Shown: piece after piece, positions 48,784 through 49,287 of the stretch
How the letters are laid out: each line of letters opens with the position of its first letter
How positions within the stretch are numbered: position 1 is the first letter of the stretch
Translations under genes and position numbers: made by a program
From: Anaerolineales bacterium UBA2200
Lineage (GTDB): Bacteria; Chloroflexota; Anaerolineae; UBA2200
Length of the DNA: 49,287 nucleotides
Assembly (NCBI GenBank): GCA_002327925.1
Contig: DCVA01000002.1
Span: 1 to 49,287 of the forward strand
Direction: 5' to 3'
Notes under the pieces: generated by a model
What the model saw: the letters and a program-made list of their open reading frames with translations, nothing else
Told to the model about the DNA's origin: nothing
Database searches by the model: none

Positions 48784-49287
48784 TCACGGTCGCTTGCCAC
48801 CCATCCGGCGCGGTTGAGCGGAGGGAGTGGCTGCGGCCTGCGGGTCGAGCGCAGGCGGCAGTGGACCGGCTGCCGCAAAACCGGAGGCCTGCAGCCGCTT
48901 CAGCCGCCAGCGGGCGCCTGGCAGGGTGGCCGTGTGGTAGATCATCGCGGTGGCGCGGCGCAGGTCCGCTTTCTCCAGGCCGGCCGGGTGACGCGCCAGG
49001 CGCTTTAACTCTGTCCAGTGTCGCCGTGCCCGGAACTCTTTGTGCAGCACCGTGTGCAGCTGCCGGTAGAACGCGGTGCTGAAGGGTCCGGCGTACAGCA
49101 TCGCCAGATCATTCGAGTCCTGCCAGTTCTGCTGCTGCCCCAGCTGCCCCCGCACTCGGGCGAAGAAGGGCATTCCCGGCAACGGGTAGGAGACGGACAT
49201 ACCCACGTCGTCCGGCTGGCAATCGCGCACCATCTGCAGAGTGCGCTCGATGTCCTCACGCGTCTCGCCAGGGTAACCGAACTGGAC
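48784..49287 (-). CDS. Radical SAM (B12-type) protein, C-terminal part only
   Basis: The frame is open to the window end and encodes the last 167 residues. V-Q-F-G-Y-P-G-E-T-R-E-D-I-E is the typical late part of the radical SAM barrel, and S-V-S-Y-P-L-P-G-M-P-F-F follows. The helical tail is rich in basic residues and ends in a Pro/Ala stretch. It resembles the BchE-like B12-radical SAM proteins common in anaerobes. The iron-sulfur Cys motif must lie beyond base 49287, so this is a partial call. Confidence 0.8.
   Translation of the reverse strand, partial: VQFGYPGETREDIERTLQMVRDCQPDDVGMSVSYPLPGMPFFARVRGQLGQQQNWQDSNDLAMLYAGPFSTAFYRQLHTVLHKEFRARRHWTELKRLARHPAGLEKADLRRATAMIYHTATLPGARWRLKRLQASGFAAAGPLPPALDPQAAATPSAQPRRMGGKRP

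Noticed and set aside
1..49287. Reassignment of TAG to an amino acid, suggested by three frames that continue past TAG
   Set aside because: TAG is the most common normal stop of the intact genes here (for example rpmG, secE, rplK, rplJ, rplL, glmS, nitrilase). The expected residues at the breaks differ (Trp, Tyr), so point changes or errors are simpler.
1..49287. CRISPR arrays, insertion sequences, prophage or integrative-element ends
   Set aside because: No regularly spaced repeats, transposase, integrase, or flanking direct repeats were seen. The window looks like continuous chromosomal DNA.

Overview
The window looks like chromosomal DNA of a high-GC member of the Chloroflexota (Anaerolineae-like). 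This is inferred from three things: Thr/Pro-rich linkers after lipoprotein signal peptides, a secreted protein ending in a 'VFVPVLR' type tail, and family-level resemblance of many proteins. No marker was placed on a tree. GTG and TTG starts are frequent and TAG is the commonest stop. No gap between genes exceeds about 260 bases. There is no CRISPR array, insertion sequence, integrase or rRNA gene.

Region 1 (1-4000, + strand) is the conserved translation block: the 3' end of tuf, then rpmG, tRNA-Trp(CCA), secE, nusG, rplK, rplA, rplJ and rplL. A promoter, an L10 leader and an attenuator hairpin precede rplJ, and a strong terminator follows rplL. rpoB does not follow.

Region 2 (4-21.7 kb, mostly + strand) is a metabolic mosaic: a frameshifted GNAT gene; a GyrI-like/Cys-rich fusion; a DUF1294 membrane protein; a DUF3052-like protein translationally coupled to a 4-hydroxybutyryl-CoA dehydratase family enzyme; GlmS; a zinc-ribbon membrane protein; a nitrilase; an ATC-hydrolase-like protein; an epimerase; a double GNAT protein; a siderophore/metal-chelate ABC transporter operon ending in a methyltransferase; a GyrI-like protein; a GNAT protein; and a purple-acid-phosphatase-like lipoprotein gene broken by an in-frame TAG.

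Region 3 (21.7-35 kb, - strand) holds a glutamate-mutase-like cobalamin protein coupled to an opine-type dehydrogenase, with an iron-sulfur flavoprotein upstream. It then has DUF1232, fructosamine kinase and SnoaL-like genes, a secreted beta-propeller protein, a zinc-ribbon protein, and a Ugp-like uptake system (two permeases and a binding protein) next to a lipoprotein glycerophosphodiesterase. No ATPase gene accompanies this transporter.

Region 4 (35-49.3 kb, - strand except a flippase) is a surface-glycan or glycolipid cluster: two GT4 glycosyltransferases, a GT39-like membrane transferase, a Wzx-like flippase, a PIG-L deacetylase, a GNAT protein, an O-antigen-ligase-like protein with an embedded Ig-like domain, two methyltransferases and three radical SAM genes, one of them cut by the window end. 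Several junctions are 4-base ATGA/GTGA overlaps, so it reads as a tightly coupled operon. It is the best candidate for undescribed chemistry. Two of its genes carry lesions: an in-frame TAG in a methyltransferase and an apparent one-base loss near the end of a GT4 gene.
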